NCBI GenBank assembly: GCA_016206805.1
Contig: JACQQX010000049.1
Coordinates: forward strand, 1-39,108
Source: Candidatus Omnitrophota bacterium
Lineage (GTDB): Bacteria; Omnitrophota; Gorgyraeia; 2-02-FULL-51-18
Direction: 5' to 3'
Length of the DNA stretch: 39,108 nucleotides
The notes under the pieces are model-generated. The model was not told the origin of the DNA. It saw only the letters and a list, made by a program, of their open reading frames with translations, and ran no database searches. The translations under genes were made by a program, and so were the position numbers. This document shows, one piece after another, positions 10,239-18,476 of this stretch (the stretch's first letter is position 1; each line of letters starts with the position of its first letter).

Positions 10239-10778
10239 ATGTCCCGCGTCGGTAAAAAGGCCATCGAAGTTCCCAAAAACGTTAAAATCGCGGTTGGGTC
10301 CGGAACGGTGAACGTGGAAGGTCCGAAAGGCAAGTTGTCTTTCCGGGTCAGCCCCAGGGTCAAAACCCTTTTGAAAGACGGCGTTTTATCCGTAGAGCCG
10401 GTATCGGAGTTGAAGCAGGATCGCGCGCTTCAGGGAACGACGCGTTCGGTTATTTCCAATATGATCAAAGGCGTCACCGATGGTTTCGCCGAAGAGCTTT
10501 TGATCGAGGGAGTCGGTTTTAAGGCGGTCATGCAGGGCAAGTCCATTAACCTGGCTCTGGGTTTTACGCACCCCGTGGTGCTTCCGGTTCCAGAAGGCCT
10601 TGTGGTGGAGGCCCCGAAGCCTACGCAAATTTTTATCAAGGGTATCGATAAAGTGGAAGTGGGGCGCTTTACCGCCGAGATCCGTAAGATTTATGAGGCC
10701 GAGCCGTACAAAGGCAAGGGTATTCGCTACGCCGGTGAAGTCGTGCGCCGCAAAGCCGGAAAGACGGTGACCAAATAA
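10239..10778 (+). CDS. rplF: 50S ribosomal protein L6
   Basis: L6 is a two-domain 23S rRNA-binding protein near the factor-binding site. At 179 aa it has normal length. It starts MSRVGKKAIEVPKNVKI and contains the C-terminal signature PYKGKGIRYAGEVVRRKAGK. It begins 3 bases after rpsH and its stop overlaps the rplR ATG by one base (TAATG). Confidence 0.97.
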   Translation: MSRVGKKAIEVPKNVKIAVGSGTVNVEGPKGKLSFRVSPRVKTLLKDGVLSVEPVSELKQDRALQGTTRSVISNMIKGVTDGFAEELLIEGVGFKAVMQGKSINLALGFTHPVVLPVPEGLVVEAPKPTQIFIKGIDKVEVGRFTAEIRKIYEAEPYKGKGIRYAGEVVRRKAGKTVTK

Positions 10779-11152
10779 TGTTAAGAAGAAGCCAAAAAAA
10801 TGATAACCGGCTGATTCGCCATTTTCGCGTGCGCAAAACCGTGATCGGGCATGCCGAGCGGCCCAGACTGTCGCTGGCAGCCACGGCCAAGCACCTGGAA
10901 GCGCAAATCATCGATGACTTTGATCAGAAGACGATGATTGGTTTTTCGACCAAAGCCAAAGAGTTTCAAAAACTTTCCGGTTTGAAGCGGGCCAGCAACG
11001 TGAAAGCGGCTGTGGCTTTCGGAAAATTATTCGCCAAAAAAGCGAAGGAAAAGGGTGTCACCCAAGTGGTGTTTGACCGCGGCGGACGGCTTTACCACGG
11101 CAGAATCAAGGCGTTTGCCGATGCGGCCCGTGAAGGCGGTCTTCAATTTTGA
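10778..11152 (+). CDS. rplR: 50S ribosomal protein L18
   Basis: L18 binds 5S rRNA with L5 and L25 in the central protuberance. The 124 aa protein shows RLIRHFRVRKTVIGHAERPR near the N-terminus, GKLFAKKAKEKGVTQVVFDRGG, and the terminal GRIKAFADAAREGGLQF, all typical. The start overlaps rplF by one base. A GAGAGGA at 11151-11157 over its stop codon probably serves rpsE. Confidence 0.97.
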   Translation: MLRRSQKNDNRLIRHFRVRKTVIGHAERPRLSLAATAKHLEAQIIDDFDQKTMIGFSTKAKEFQKLSGLKRASNVKAAVAFGKLFAKKAKEKGVTQVVFDRGGRLYHGRIKAFADAAREGGLQF

Positions 11153-11167
11153 GAGGAAAAATAACGC

Positions 11168-11785
11168 GTGGAAAATAAAGAATTTAAGGGGAAGACGAAG
11201 GGCAAGCCGGTGGCCAAGTCAGGCGTCGCGGACGTTCCCCTGAATCCGGCCGCGGTGGTGGCGGTGACCGAGGAAGTGATCGCGGAAGTCAAGAAGCCCG
11301 AAACGGAAAGACGGCATCGCCGCGCTCCCCGCCAGGAAAATCAATCTGAATTCGCCGAAAAGGTTGTGGCGGTGAATCGCGTGGCGAAAGTGGTCAAGGG
11401 CGGCAAGCGGTTCTCCTTCAGCGCGCTCGTTGTGCTGGGCGACACCAAGGGCCGAGTCGGATTTGCGATCGGCAAGGCCAATGAAGTGCAGGACGCCATC
11501 AAAAAAGGAATTTTTCAGGCTAAAAAGAGTCTTTTCAAGGTGACGCTCAAGGGAACAACCATTCCTCACGAAGTCACGGGTCATTTTGGCGCGTCGCGGG
11601 TTTTGATGAAGCCGGCCATGCCGGGGACCGGTGTTATTTCCGGCGGCGCGGTTCGTGCCATCTGCGAATCAGCCGGGATCAAGGATATTTTGACCAAATC
11701 GCTGGGTTCGGATAACGCGATCAACGTGGTCCGCGCCACTTGCGACGGTTTGAGACAATTAAAAGGAATTATCGATGCTGCTTAG
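11168..11785 (+). CDS. rpsE: 30S ribosomal protein S5 with N-terminal extension (GTG start)
   Basis: S5 lies at the mRNA entry channel and contributes to decoding fidelity. The core starts at about residue 60 ([20 protein letters not shown]) and shows the dsRNA-binding fold and GSRRAIC-like C-terminal region ([16 protein letters not shown]). Residues 1-58 form a charged extension that includes a Val/Glu-rich stretch and an Arg/His-rich stretch. At 205 aa the protein exceeds the common 160-170 aa. The GTG start is supported by GAGAGGA 10 bases upstream. It overlaps rplO by 11 bases, leaving no space for rpmD. Confidence 0.95.
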   Translation: MENKEFKGKTKGKPVAKSGVADVPLNPAAVVAVTEEVIAEVKKPETERRHRRAPRQENQSEFAEKVVAVNRVAKVVKGGKRFSFSALVVLGDTKGRVGFAIGKANEVQDAIKKGIFQAKKSLFKVTLKGTTIPHEVTGHFGASRVLMKPAMPGTGVISGGAVRAICESAGIKDILTKSLGSDNAINVVRATCDGLRQLKGIIDAA

Positions 11786-12218
11786 TCATTTAAAACCACC
11801 CGCGGGCGCCGTCAAACGCCGCAAGGTTGTCGGCCGCGGCCGCGGCTCCGGACATGGAAAAACCTCCGGCCGAGGCAACAAAGGTCAGAATGCCCGCGCT
11901 TCCGGCGGTGTTCGTCCCGGCTTTGAGGGCGGCCAGATGCCGCTGATTCGCCGCGTGCCCAAGAGAGGCTTTACGGCCACTCCGAAGCCTCAATACGAAA
12001 TCATTTCGCTGGAGCGCTTGAATCACTTTGCCTCCGGCGCCGAAGTGACGCCCGAGATCCTGCAGAAGGCGCGCTTGGTGAGAAAAACCAGTTTGCCGGT
12101 GAAAGTCCTGGGGGATGGAGATTTGAAGCACCCTTTAAAGATCAAAGCGCACGCGTTCTCGGCATCCGCGCTGGAAAAGATTAAAAAGGCCGGCGGGACG
12201 GCGGAGACCCTGAAGTAA
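11775..12218 (+). CDS. rplO: 50S ribosomal protein L15
   Basis: L15 is a late-assembly 23S rRNA-binding protein. The 147 aa product has the Gly/Arg-rich N-terminal tail with [19 protein letters not shown], then the [17 protein letters not shown] signature and a C-terminal globular part. It starts inside rpsE (11-base overlap) and its stop abuts the secY ATG. In most bacteria rpmD (L30) lies just upstream; here it does not. Confidence 0.97.
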   Translation: MLLSHLKPPAGAVKRRKVVGRGRGSGHGKTSGRGNKGQNARASGGVRPGFEGGQMPLIRRVPKRGFTATPKPQYEIISLERLNHFASGAEVTPEILQKARLVRKTSLPVKVLGDGDLKHPLKIKAHAFSASALEKIKKAGGTAETLK

Positions 12219-13583
12219 ATGCTTCAGGCCTTCGTCAATTCGTTCAAGATCCCCGATCTTCGCAAGAAATTACTGATCACGTTCGCCATTATCGCCGTTT
12301 ACCGGTTTGGAACGTATATTCCGACACCGGGCATCGATGGCGCGAAGCTTTCCATGTTCTTTGATAATCTGGCAAGAACCCAGGGCGGCACGCTTTTCGG
12401 GATGATGAATCTTTTCTCGGGCGGCGCTATCCATCGCCTGACGATATTCGCGCTGGGGATCTTGCATTATTTTTCCAGTTCCATTATCATGCAGCTTTTG
12501 ACGGTGGTGGTTCCGGCGCTTGAAAAGCTCGCCAAAGAAGGACAGTCGGGTTACAAAAAGATCAATCAATACACCCGGTATGGCACCATCATTCTTTCGG
12601 TGATTCAGTCCTTTTTTATCGCGCTGTGGCTTGAAAATCCGGCGCGTTTCGGCGGGCTTCAAATCGTCGAGTATCCGGGCTGGCCCTTTCGTCTTTTGAC
12701 GGTTTTGACCTTGACCACGGGTTCGGCTTTTATCATGTGGCTGGGCGAGCAAATCCAGGAAAAGGGCATCGGAAACGGGATGTCGCTGATCGTGGCGGTC
12801 GGCATTCTGTCACGCGTGCCAACGGCTGTTTTTCAAATCATCGCTTTGATGAAGCCGGGCGCCCAAGCCGGCGGGCGTGGGCATATGGATATTTTGACCG
12901 TGGTGTTGATGCTCGGCATCATGATCGCCGCGATTATAGCCACCGTGCTTTTGACGCAGGGGGAGCGCAAAATCCCCGTGCAATACGCCAAGCGCGTCGT
13001 GGGCAGAAAAGTGTTCGGAGGGCAGTCGACCTTTATTCCGTTCAAAGTGAATAACGGCGGCGTGATGCCCATCATTTTTGCGCAGTCCATCGTGTTATTT
13101 CCGGCGACTATCGGGGTTTTTATTCCCAATCCGATGATTCAGCAGGTGGCGGCGGCGTTATCCCACGGCAATACGGGGTACCTCGTCATGATCATGTTTT
13201 TGATTCTCTTTTTCAGTTATTTTTATACGGCGATCGCGTTCAATCCGGTGGATGTGGCCGAAAATATGAAAAAATACGGCGGTTTTATTCCGGGCGTCCG
13301 GCCGGGGCAGTCGACCACGGACTATTTTGATTACATCATTAACCGTATCACATTGCCGGGCGGCGTTTTTCTGGCCGTTATCGCGGTCGCGCCGGATATC
13401 GTCGGCAAGTGGCTCAACATTCCTTATCAAGTCGCTGATTTTTTTGGCGGCACGGCGCTTTTGATCGTGGTCGGCGTGAGCTTGGATACGCTCAAGCAGA
13501 TCGAATCGCAGCTGGTGATGCGCCATTATGAAGGGTTTATGAAGCGCGGCCGGATTCGCGGAAGACAGCAGAGGACGGCTTGA
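12219..13583 (+). CDS. secY: Protein translocase channel subunit SecY
   Basis: SecY is the membrane channel of the Sec translocon, exporting proteins with SecA, SecE and SecG. The 454 aa product starts with a cytoplasmic helix (FKIPDLRKKLLITF) and shows about ten hydrophobic segments. The plug region after FGTYIPTPGIDG is recognisable, as are GNGMSLIV, the basic cytoplasmic loop GERKIPVQYAKRVVG and the C-terminal LVMRHYEGFMKRGRIRGR. The ATG follows the rplO stop with no gap. Its partner secG is also in this window, at 35079. Confidence 0.97.
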   Translation: MLQAFVNSFKIPDLRKKLLITFAIIAVYRFGTYIPTPGIDGAKLSMFFDNLARTQGGTLFGMMNLFSGGAIHRLTIFALGILHYFSSSIIMQLLTVVVPALEKLAKEGQSGYKKINQYTRYGTIILSVIQSFFIALWLENPARFGGLQIVEYPGWPFRLLTVLTLTTGSAFIMWLGEQIQEKGIGNGMSLIVAVGILSRVPTAVFQIIALMKPGAQAGGRGHMDILTVVLMLGIMIAAIIATVLLTQGERKIPVQYAKRVVGRKVFGGQSTFIPFKVNNGGVMPIIFAQSIVLFPATIGVFIPNPMIQQVAAALSHGNTGYLVMIMFLILFFSYFYTAIAFNPVDVAENMKKYGGFIPGVRPGQSTTDYFDYIINRITLPGGVFLAVIAVAPDIVGKWLNIPYQVADFFGGTALLIVVGVSLDTLKQIESQLVMRHYEGFMKRGRIRGRQQRTA

Positions 13584-14233
13584 GGCTCGTTTTGTTGGGG
13601 CCTCCGGGCGCGGGCAAGGGAACGCACGCGCAGGTTCTTTCAAAAGATTTGTCATTGGCCCATGTGTCTACGGGGGACATGCTCCGGGAAGCTTTGAAAG
13701 CGGCTTCTCCTTTGGGTTTAAAAGCCAAAGCGTATATGGAAAAAGGGCTTTTGGTCCCGGATGATTTGGTGATCGCGCTTGTGAAAGAGCGGCTCTCCAG
13801 GCCCGACGCCAGGAAAGGTTTTATTTTGGACGGCTTTCCCCGCACGCCGGACCAGGCCAAGGCTCTGGACGCGAGCTTGAAAGAGTTGGGGATGCCGCTT
13901 TCGGTTGTTTTTTATTTTAAGACGAGTCTTCCCGTAGTGCTGCGTCGTTTGACGGGCCGCCGGGTATGCGGAAAGTGCGGCAAGAATTATCATACTCAGA
14001 ATTTTAAGCCGAAAACGGATGGGTTTTGCGATGTTTGCGGCGGCAAACTGATTCAAAGGCCGGACGATAGGGAAGAGACGATTAAAAATCGCCTCGAAGT
14101 GTACGACAAAGAAACTTTTCCGCTCATTGATTACTACAAAAAACAGCGGCTCCTGGAGGAGATCCCGGGCGACCTTGAAGTGAAGGAATTGAACTTGGTT
14201 CTGGTCGGCCGCCTGAAAAAATCGTGGAGCTGA
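13580..14233 (+). CDS. adk: Adenylate kinase, zinc-lid type (TTG start)
   Basis: Adenylate kinase interconverts ATP + AMP and 2 ADP. The P-loop GPPGAGKGT is at 7-15, the AMP-binding TGDMLR at 31-36, and DGFPRT at 84-89. The LID domain carries four cysteines (130, 133, 150, 153) arranged as two CXXC pairs, indicating structural zinc as in Gram-positive enzymes. The 217 aa length is that of a long-form enzyme. The TTG start overlaps the secY TGA (TTGA), with GAGGA just upstream. It overlaps map by 10 bases. Confidence 0.96.
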   Translation: MRLVLLGPPGAGKGTHAQVLSKDLSLAHVSTGDMLREALKAASPLGLKAKAYMEKGLLVPDDLVIALVKERLSRPDARKGFILDGFPRTPDQAKALDASLKELGMPLSVVFYFKTSLPVVLRRLTGRRVCGKCGKNYHTQNFKPKTDGFCDVCGGKLIQRPDDREETIKNRLEVYDKETFPLIDYYKKQRLLEEIPGDLEVKELNLVLVGRLKKSWS

Positions 14234-14964
14234 AGACCGAGGAAGAACTGGCCGTCATGCGGCGCGCCGGACGCGTCGTCGCGGCGCTTCTCAAAGTGAT
14301 GGAGAAAGAAGCCAGGCCCGGTGTGACGACCAAGCGACTGGATGAAATCGCGGAAGCGTTCATTCGGTCGCGAAAGGCCGAGCCGGCGTTCAAAGGTTAT
14401 TACGGTTATCCGGCCAGCATTTGCGCCTCGGTGAATGAAGAGGTTGTGCACGGGATTCCATCCAACCGCGCGCTCAACGACGGCGATATTGTCGGAGTGG
14501 ATGTCGGCGTGAAGCTGGAAGGCTGGTTTTCGGACGCCGCCCGGACTTTCGCGATAGGGAAGGTGGACGAGGAAAGCCGCCGCCTGATCGATGTCACGCG
14601 CGAAGCGATGAATCGCGGGATCGCCGAGGCGGTTGAAGGCAAAAGGCTTTCGGATATTTCGTGGGCCGTTCAGAGCTACGCCGAGGCCAACGGTTTTTCG
14701 GTGGTTCGGCAGTATGTCGGGCATGGCATCGGACGCAATCTTCACGAAGAGCCGCAAGTGCCCAATTACGGCAAACCCAATCAGGGGCCTAAATTGGTGA
14801 CAGGAATGACGCTGGCGATTGAGCCGATGTTGAATGCCGGCGCCTATGAGGTGGAAACATTGAAAGACGGTTGGACAGTGGTGACCAAGGATGGAAAGCG
14901 ATCGGGACATTTTGAGCAGACGATTTTTGTGGGCAACACCAAACCTGAGATTGTGACGGAATAA
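14224..14964 (+). CDS. map: Methionine aminopeptidase, type I (GTG start)
   Basis: This cytosolic dimetal enzyme removes the initiator Met from nascent proteins. The five metal ligands are visible: D93, D104, H167, E200 and E231, along with active-site H76 and H174. At 246 aa, without an N-terminal zinc finger or SH3-like extension, it is a type Ia enzyme. The GTG start lies inside adk (10-base overlap) and no strong ribosome-binding site is seen, suggesting coupling to adk translation. Confidence 0.96.
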   Translation: MELKTEEELAVMRRAGRVVAALLKVMEKEARPGVTTKRLDEIAEAFIRSRKAEPAFKGYYGYPASICASVNEEVVHGIPSNRALNDGDIVGVDVGVKLEGWFSDAARTFAIGKVDEESRRLIDVTREAMNRGIAEAVEGKRLSDISWAVQSYAEANGFSVVRQYVGHGIGRNLHEEPQVPNYGKPNQGPKLVTGMTLAIEPMLNAGAYEVETLKDGWTVVTKDGKRSGHFEQTIFVGNTKPEIVTE

Positions 14965-14967
14965 AAA

Positions 14968-15186
14968 ATGCCGAAAGAAGAGGCTGTTCAAGTCGAAGGT
15001 GTGGTGGCGGAGGCGCTGCCGAACGCGATGTTTCGCGTGGAGCTGGCCAATCAGCACCGTGTGCTGGCTCATGTATCGGGAAAGATGCGCATGAATTTCA
15101 TCCGCATTCTTCCGGGCGATAAAGTGATGCTTGAGCTGTCGCCCTATGATTTGACCAGAGGTAGAATCATTTACCGGGTGAAATGA
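14968..15186 (+). CDS. infA: Translation initiation factor IF-1
   Basis: IF-1 is a single OB-fold protein that binds the 30S A site during initiation. The 72 aa product is of exact family length, with [37 protein letters not shown] and a final [11 protein letters not shown] segment. It starts 3 bases after map. Its stop codon is the first part of a small hairpin (15184-15204) that runs into a REP-like element before rpmJ. Confidence 0.97.
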   Translation: MPKEEAVQVEGVVAEALPNAMFRVELANQHRVLAHVSGKMRMNFIRILPGDKVMLELSPYDLTRGRIIYRVK

Positions 15187-15246
15187 CCCGCTCTAGACGG
15201 GTCATCCTGAGCGAGGTCGCTGTAAGCGGCCGAGTCGAAGGATCAA
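15184..15246. repeat. Hairpin plus half REP-like element between infA and rpmJ
   Basis: A 7-bp stem (TGACCCG 15184-15190, CGGGTCA 15198-15204) covers the infA stop and runs into a REP-type unit at 15201-15245. The unit starts GTCATCCTGAGCGAGGTCG and ends GTCGAAGGATCA. It lacks the mirror-image outer arm, so it is a half element. This type of GTCAT-tipped palindrome recurs at 22849, 34877, 35474, 37074 and 38983. It is the only sizeable gap inside the spc-alpha gene block. Confidence 0.7.
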
Positions 15247-15262
15247 GTGGAGGTTTGAAAAA

Positions 15263-15376
15263 TTGAAAGTACGTTCCAGCGTAAAAAAAATTTGTGAACA
15301 CTGCAAAATCGTGCGCCGCAAACGCGTCGTGCGCGTTATTTGTTCCAATCCAAAACACAAACAAAGACAAGGATAA
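15263..15376 (+). CDS. rpmJ: 50S ribosomal protein L36, zinc type (TTG start)
   Basis: L36 is the smallest 50S protein. A 37-codon frame begins with TTG at 15263 and reads [20 protein letters not shown], then [17 protein letters not shown]. The zinc ligands C, C, C and H are all present (C+ form). GGAGG at 15249-15253, 9 bases upstream, decides the unusual TTG start. The ribosome-binding site lies directly after the REP-like element. The stop (15374-15376) is followed by rpsM two bases later. Confidence 0.93.
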   Translation: MKVRSSVKKICEHCKIVRRKRVVRVICSNPKHKQRQG

Positions 15377-15378
15377 GT

Positions 15379-15795
15379 ATGCCGAGAATCGCCGGGGTTG
15401 ATATCCCCAAAGAAAAAAAGATTTATGTTTCGCTGGGTTATCTGTATGGAGTCGGGCAATCGCTCGCTCTCAAGATTTTGAAGCAGGTGGGCATCAATCC
15501 CGATGTCCGCGCCAAAGACCTTACGGAAGACGAGGTGTCCCGCATCGCGAACCTCCTTCAAAAGGAGTACCGCACGGAAGGGGCTTTGAGACGTGAAATC
15601 GGAGTCAATATCAAGCGACTCATGGATATCCAGTCTTATCGCGGTTTTCGGCATAAAAGAGGGCTTCCAGTCCGGGGACAGCGCACCCGCACCAACGCCC
15701 GCACCCGCAAGGGTCCGAGAAAAACAATCGGCGCGCAGAAAAAGAAAGAAGCGGCATCCGCTAAACCCGCTCCGGCGGCCGGACCTAAAAAGTAA
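15379..15795 (+). CDS. rpsM: 30S ribosomal protein S13 with Lys/Ala-rich tail
   Basis: S13 sits in the 30S head, contacting S19, the P-site tRNA and the 50S subunit. I start at ATG 15379 (138 aa, [14 protein letters not shown]), preceded by CAAGGA; the open frame upstream runs into rpmJ. The C-terminal [19 protein letters not shown] is conserved. A Lys/Ala/Pro-rich tail of about 20 residues follows, making it longer than the usual 115-125 aa. Confidence 0.95.
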   Translation: MPRIAGVDIPKEKKIYVSLGYLYGVGQSLALKILKQVGINPDVRAKDLTEDEVSRIANLLQKEYRTEGALRREIGVNIKRLMDIQSYRGFRHKRGLPVRGQRTRTNARTRKGPRKTIGAQKKKEAASAKPAPAAGPKK

Positions 15796-15804
15796 GGGAG
15801 AAGC

Positions 15805-16197
15805 ATGGCAAAAGCAAAAAAGTTTAAATCCAGAAAAAAAATAATTCGCAGCGTCTCCGAGGGTGTGGCGCATATCTTGGCGACTTTCAACAACACCATT
15901 GTGACCATCACCGATAAAACCGGCAATGTGGTTTCATGGTCCAGCTGCGGATCTTCCGGTTTTTCGGGATCCAAGAAATCAACCCCTTTTGCCGCTCAGA
16001 TCACCGCCGAAGCCGCCGCTAAAAAAGCGATGGAACACGGCATGAAAACGGTTGAAGTTTGCGTGAAGGGCCCCGGATCCGGCCGTGAGTCCGCGATTCG
16101 CGCGCTGCAGGCCGCGGGCCTCACCATCAGTTTAATCAAGGACGTGACGCCGATTCCGCATAATGGCTGCCGTCCGCCGAAGAGAAGGAGAGTTTAA
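15805..16197 (+). CDS. rpsK: 30S ribosomal protein S11
   Basis: S11 lies on the 30S platform near the E site. The 130 aa product has normal length. It shows [30 protein letters not shown] and the C-terminal [17 protein letters not shown], all typical of the family. It sits between rpsM (9-base gap) and rpsD (2-base gap). Confidence 0.97.
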   Translation: MAKAKKFKSRKKIIRSVSEGVAHILATFNNTIVTITDKTGNVVSWSSCGSSGFSGSKKSTPFAAQITAEAAAKKAMEHGMKTVEVCVKGPGSGRESAIRALQAAGLTISLIKDVTPIPHNGCRPPKRRRV

Positions 16198-16199
16198 TC

Positions 16200-16823
16200 A
16201 TGGCCCGATACACAGGCCCCGCCTGGCGCCAAAGCCGCCGGGAAAAACTGGACCTATTCCCCAGAAGCTCGGTCGGTTCAAAGTCAAAATTTGCCGAACG
16301 CAGTGAGCTTCCTCCGGGCATGCATGCCCAAACCCGGCAAAAGCAGTCGGATTATGGCGTGCGGTTGCGCGAAAAACAAAAAGTAAAGCGCATTTATGGC
16401 GTGTTGGAGCGGCAATTCCGCAATTATTATGAAAAAGCGAGCAAAGCTAAAGGAGTTACCGGCACGGTGCTGTTGACGATGCTGGAATGCCGTCTGGATA
16501 ACGTCATCTACCGCATGGGTATCGTGAATTCGCGCCGCCAGGGACGTCAATCGGTGTCTCATGGACATGTGAACGTTAATGGCCGGAAAATAGACGTTCC
16601 TTCCTATCAGGTTCAGGTGGGGGATGTCGTTACGATCAATGGGTCGGAGAGCATGCGTGAAAAGTTCAAGGCCGCTTACGAGCAGAATAAGGACATCGAT
16701 AAAGTCAGCTGGCTCGAAGTGGACACGGCACAGTGGCAGGCGAAGGTCGTAAAGCTGCCGCAGCGTTCGGATATTCAAATGCCGATTCAGGAACAACTCA
16801 TCATCGAGCTTTATTCCAAGTAG
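16200..16823 (+). CDS. rpsD: 30S ribosomal protein S4
   Basis: S4 nucleates 30S assembly on the 5' domain of 16S rRNA and is the alpha-operon repressor in E. coli. At 207 aa it has the normal length. It starts MARYTGPAWRQSRREK without the zinc-binding cysteines found in some S4 proteins. The S4 RNA-binding domain follows (LECRLDNVIYRMGIVNSRRQ, then QSVSHGHVNVNGRKIDVPSY). It ends 12 bases before rpoA. Confidence 0.97.
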   Translation: MARYTGPAWRQSRREKLDLFPRSSVGSKSKFAERSELPPGMHAQTRQKQSDYGVRLREKQKVKRIYGVLERQFRNYYEKASKAKGVTGTVLLTMLECRLDNVIYRMGIVNSRRQGRQSVSHGHVNVNGRKIDVPSYQVQVGDVVTINGSESMREKFKAAYEQNKDIDKVSWLEVDTAQWQAKVVKLPQRSDIQMPIQEQLIIELYSK

Positions 16824-16835
16824 GAGAGCGAAAAC

Positions 16836-17852
16836 ATGGGCATTGCGTTAAGATCATTTGAAATTCCAAAGAAGTTAGAGTGCGACGAGAGTTCGCTGAC
16901 CGAGTTTTACGGCCGGTTTGTCGCGGAGCCTTTTGAAAGAGGCTATGGCGTCACCATTGGCAACTCGCTGCGTCGCGTGCTGCTGTCGTCGCTTGAAGGA
17001 GCCGCGGTAACGGCGATCAAAATCGAGGGAGTGTCCCACGAGTTTGCCGCGATCCCGGGTGTGGCCGAAGACGTCACCGAAATCGTGTTGAATATCAAGA
17101 ATCTCGTTTTGCGTTCGCATACCCGCACGCCTAAAACCCTGCACATCGAAGTCAACCAGAAGCGGGCGATTACGGCTAAAGATATCGTGACCGATGACAC
17201 GGTCGAGGTGATCAATCCCGACCTGCATATCGCCACACTGACCAAAAACGTGCCGTTTCGCATGGAATTGGAAGTCCAAAAAGGCCGTGGCTACGTCCCG
17301 GCCGACCGGAACAAAAAAGAAGGCCAGGCGATTGGCGTGATCGCGATTGATTCCATCTTTACACCGGTGAAGAAAGTGAATTTCCATGTGGAAGATACCC
17401 GCGTCGGTCAGATGACCGATTACGACAAACTGATCATCGAGGTCTGGACCAACGGCAGTATTTCGCCCAAGGATTCCATTCTTTACGCGTCGAACATCTT
17501 TCAGCGCCACATGGATGTTTTCGTGAATTTTGGCAAGCTTCCCGAGGAAGACATCGCCGGCGAAGTGACGGATGAAAAGGACGAGCAGCTTTACAAGCGC
17601 CTGGCCCAGCCGGTTTCGGAGCTGGAGCTTTCCGTCCGCAGCGCCAATTGCCTCCGTGAAGCGCACATCAAAACCATCGGCGAGTTGGTGAAAAAATCGG
17701 AAATGGAAATGCTGAAGTACCGGAATTTCGGCAAGAAATCCCTGACCGAGATCTCCAACATCCTCAAAGAAATGGGGATTCACTTCGGCATGAATGTGGA
17801 CCTTGAAAAATTGAAAGTTTATACCGGAGATAAGGACGTCAATGAGGCATAA
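16836..17852 (+). CDS. rpoA: DNA-directed RNA polymerase alpha subunit
   Basis: Alpha dimerises to nucleate RNA polymerase assembly and contacts UP elements and activators through its C-terminal domain. The 338 aa product has the N-terminal dimerisation domain (FVAEPFERGYGVTIGNSLRR near residue 30) and the helix-hairpin-helix C-terminal domain (SANCLREAHIKTIGELV, then YRNFGKKSLTEI). It overlaps rplQ by 11 bases. An AGGAG lies 8 bases before its ATG. Confidence 0.97.
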   Translation: MGIALRSFEIPKKLECDESSLTEFYGRFVAEPFERGYGVTIGNSLRRVLLSSLEGAAVTAIKIEGVSHEFAAIPGVAEDVTEIVLNIKNLVLRSHTRTPKTLHIEVNQKRAITAKDIVTDDTVEVINPDLHIATLTKNVPFRMELEVQKGRGYVPADRNKKEGQAIGVIAIDSIFTPVKKVNFHVEDTRVGQMTDYDKLIIEVWTNGSISPKDSILYASNIFQRHMDVFVNFGKLPEEDIAGEVTDEKDEQLYKRLAQPVSELELSVRSANCLREAHIKTIGELVKKSEMEMLKYRNFGKKSLTEISNILKEMGIHFGMNVDLEKLKVYTGDKDVNEA

Positions 17853-18393
17853 TCGCCAAACCCACAGGCTCGGCCGCACGAATACCGAGCGCAAAGCGCT
17901 TCTGGAGAACCTCGTTCTGAGCCTGGTGAAACACCAGGCCATCAAAACGACGCTTCAAAAGGCCAAAGCAGCCCAGAGACTGGCCGAGCGCGTCATCACG
18001 CTTGGGAAAACGGATACGCTAGCGGCGCGCCGGCAGGTTTTCTCTTATCTCCAGGATCATCAGGTGACTTCCAAGCTCTTCAAAGAGGTGGCCCCGCGTT
18101 TTAAGAACCGCGCCGGCGGTTATACGCGCATCTTGCGGTTGGACAGAAGAAAAGGGGACGGGGCGGCGCTGGCTCTTTTGGAGCTGACCGAAAAAGAAGT
18201 GATTGTGAAGGCCGCCAAGCCCAAGCGCGGCAAAGTTCAAGAGGAGAAAAGCGAAACGCATGATCATCATGAGCGCCACAAGGGGCATGGTGACGTTCCC
18301 AAGCATGAGCATAAAGCGGACAAGCCCAAACCCGGCAAAGGCGGTTTCTTCAAGGATCTTGGGAAGTTTTTCAAAAATAAGGGCGGTGGCTAA
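17842..18393 (+). CDS. rplQ: 50S ribosomal protein L17 with His/Lys-rich tail
   Basis: L17 lies at the tunnel exit region. The core (1 to about 122) starts MRHNRQTHRLGRTNTERKAL and carries the VAPRFKNRAGGYTRILRL signature. Residues 125-183 form a tail absent from typical L17 (about 116-130 aa). The tail is Lys-rich, holds seven histidines between 140 and 157 (HDHHERHKGHG, then KHEHK) and ends in an aromatic/basic patch, GGFFKDLGKFFKNKGGG. The gene starts inside rpoA and ends the block before a strong terminator. The tail might bind metal or rRNA, but this is not shown. Confidence 0.95.
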   Translation: MRHNRQTHRLGRTNTERKALLENLVLSLVKHQAIKTTLQKAKAAQRLAERVITLGKTDTLAARRQVFSYLQDHQVTSKLFKEVAPRFKNRAGGYTRILRLDRRKGDGAALALLELTEKEVIVKAAKPKRGKVQEEKSETHDHHERHKGHGDVPKHEHKADKPKPGKGGFFKDLGKFFKNKGGG

Positions 18394-18425
18394 GGCAGTT
18401 CTCTAAGCGCCGTATATTTTTTAAG

Positions 18426-18458
18426 TTGCCTCTTTGATATCAAAGAGGCAATTTTTTT
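18426..18458 (+). terminator. Intrinsic terminator after rplQ
   Basis: A perfect 26-base palindrome at 18426-18451 has 13-base arms (TTGCCTCTTTGAT and its complement), which would form a stem with a tight loop. Seven T residues follow at 18452-18458. It lies 32 bases after the rplQ stop and closes the ribosomal protein block. Confidence 0.92.
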
Positions 18459-18476
18459 GTTATAATTCCATTTCCT
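18458..18476 (+). promoter_or_regulatory. Extended -10 promoter for the aminotransferase operon
   Basis: TATAAT at 18461-18466 is preceded by TG one base away (18458-18459), an extended -10 element. No -35 with normal spacing is evident; TTGATA at 18434-18439 is 21 bases away and inside the terminator stem. A start about 7 bases downstream would fall at roughly 18473-18477, on or just before the ATG at 18477. The mRNA would then be leaderless, which agrees with the missing ribosome-binding site. Confidence 0.6.

Noticed and set aside
16875-17945. Minus-strand frame of 356 codons opposite rpoA
   Set aside because: It is fully antisense to rpoA and has no recognisable domain; a codon-bias shadow.
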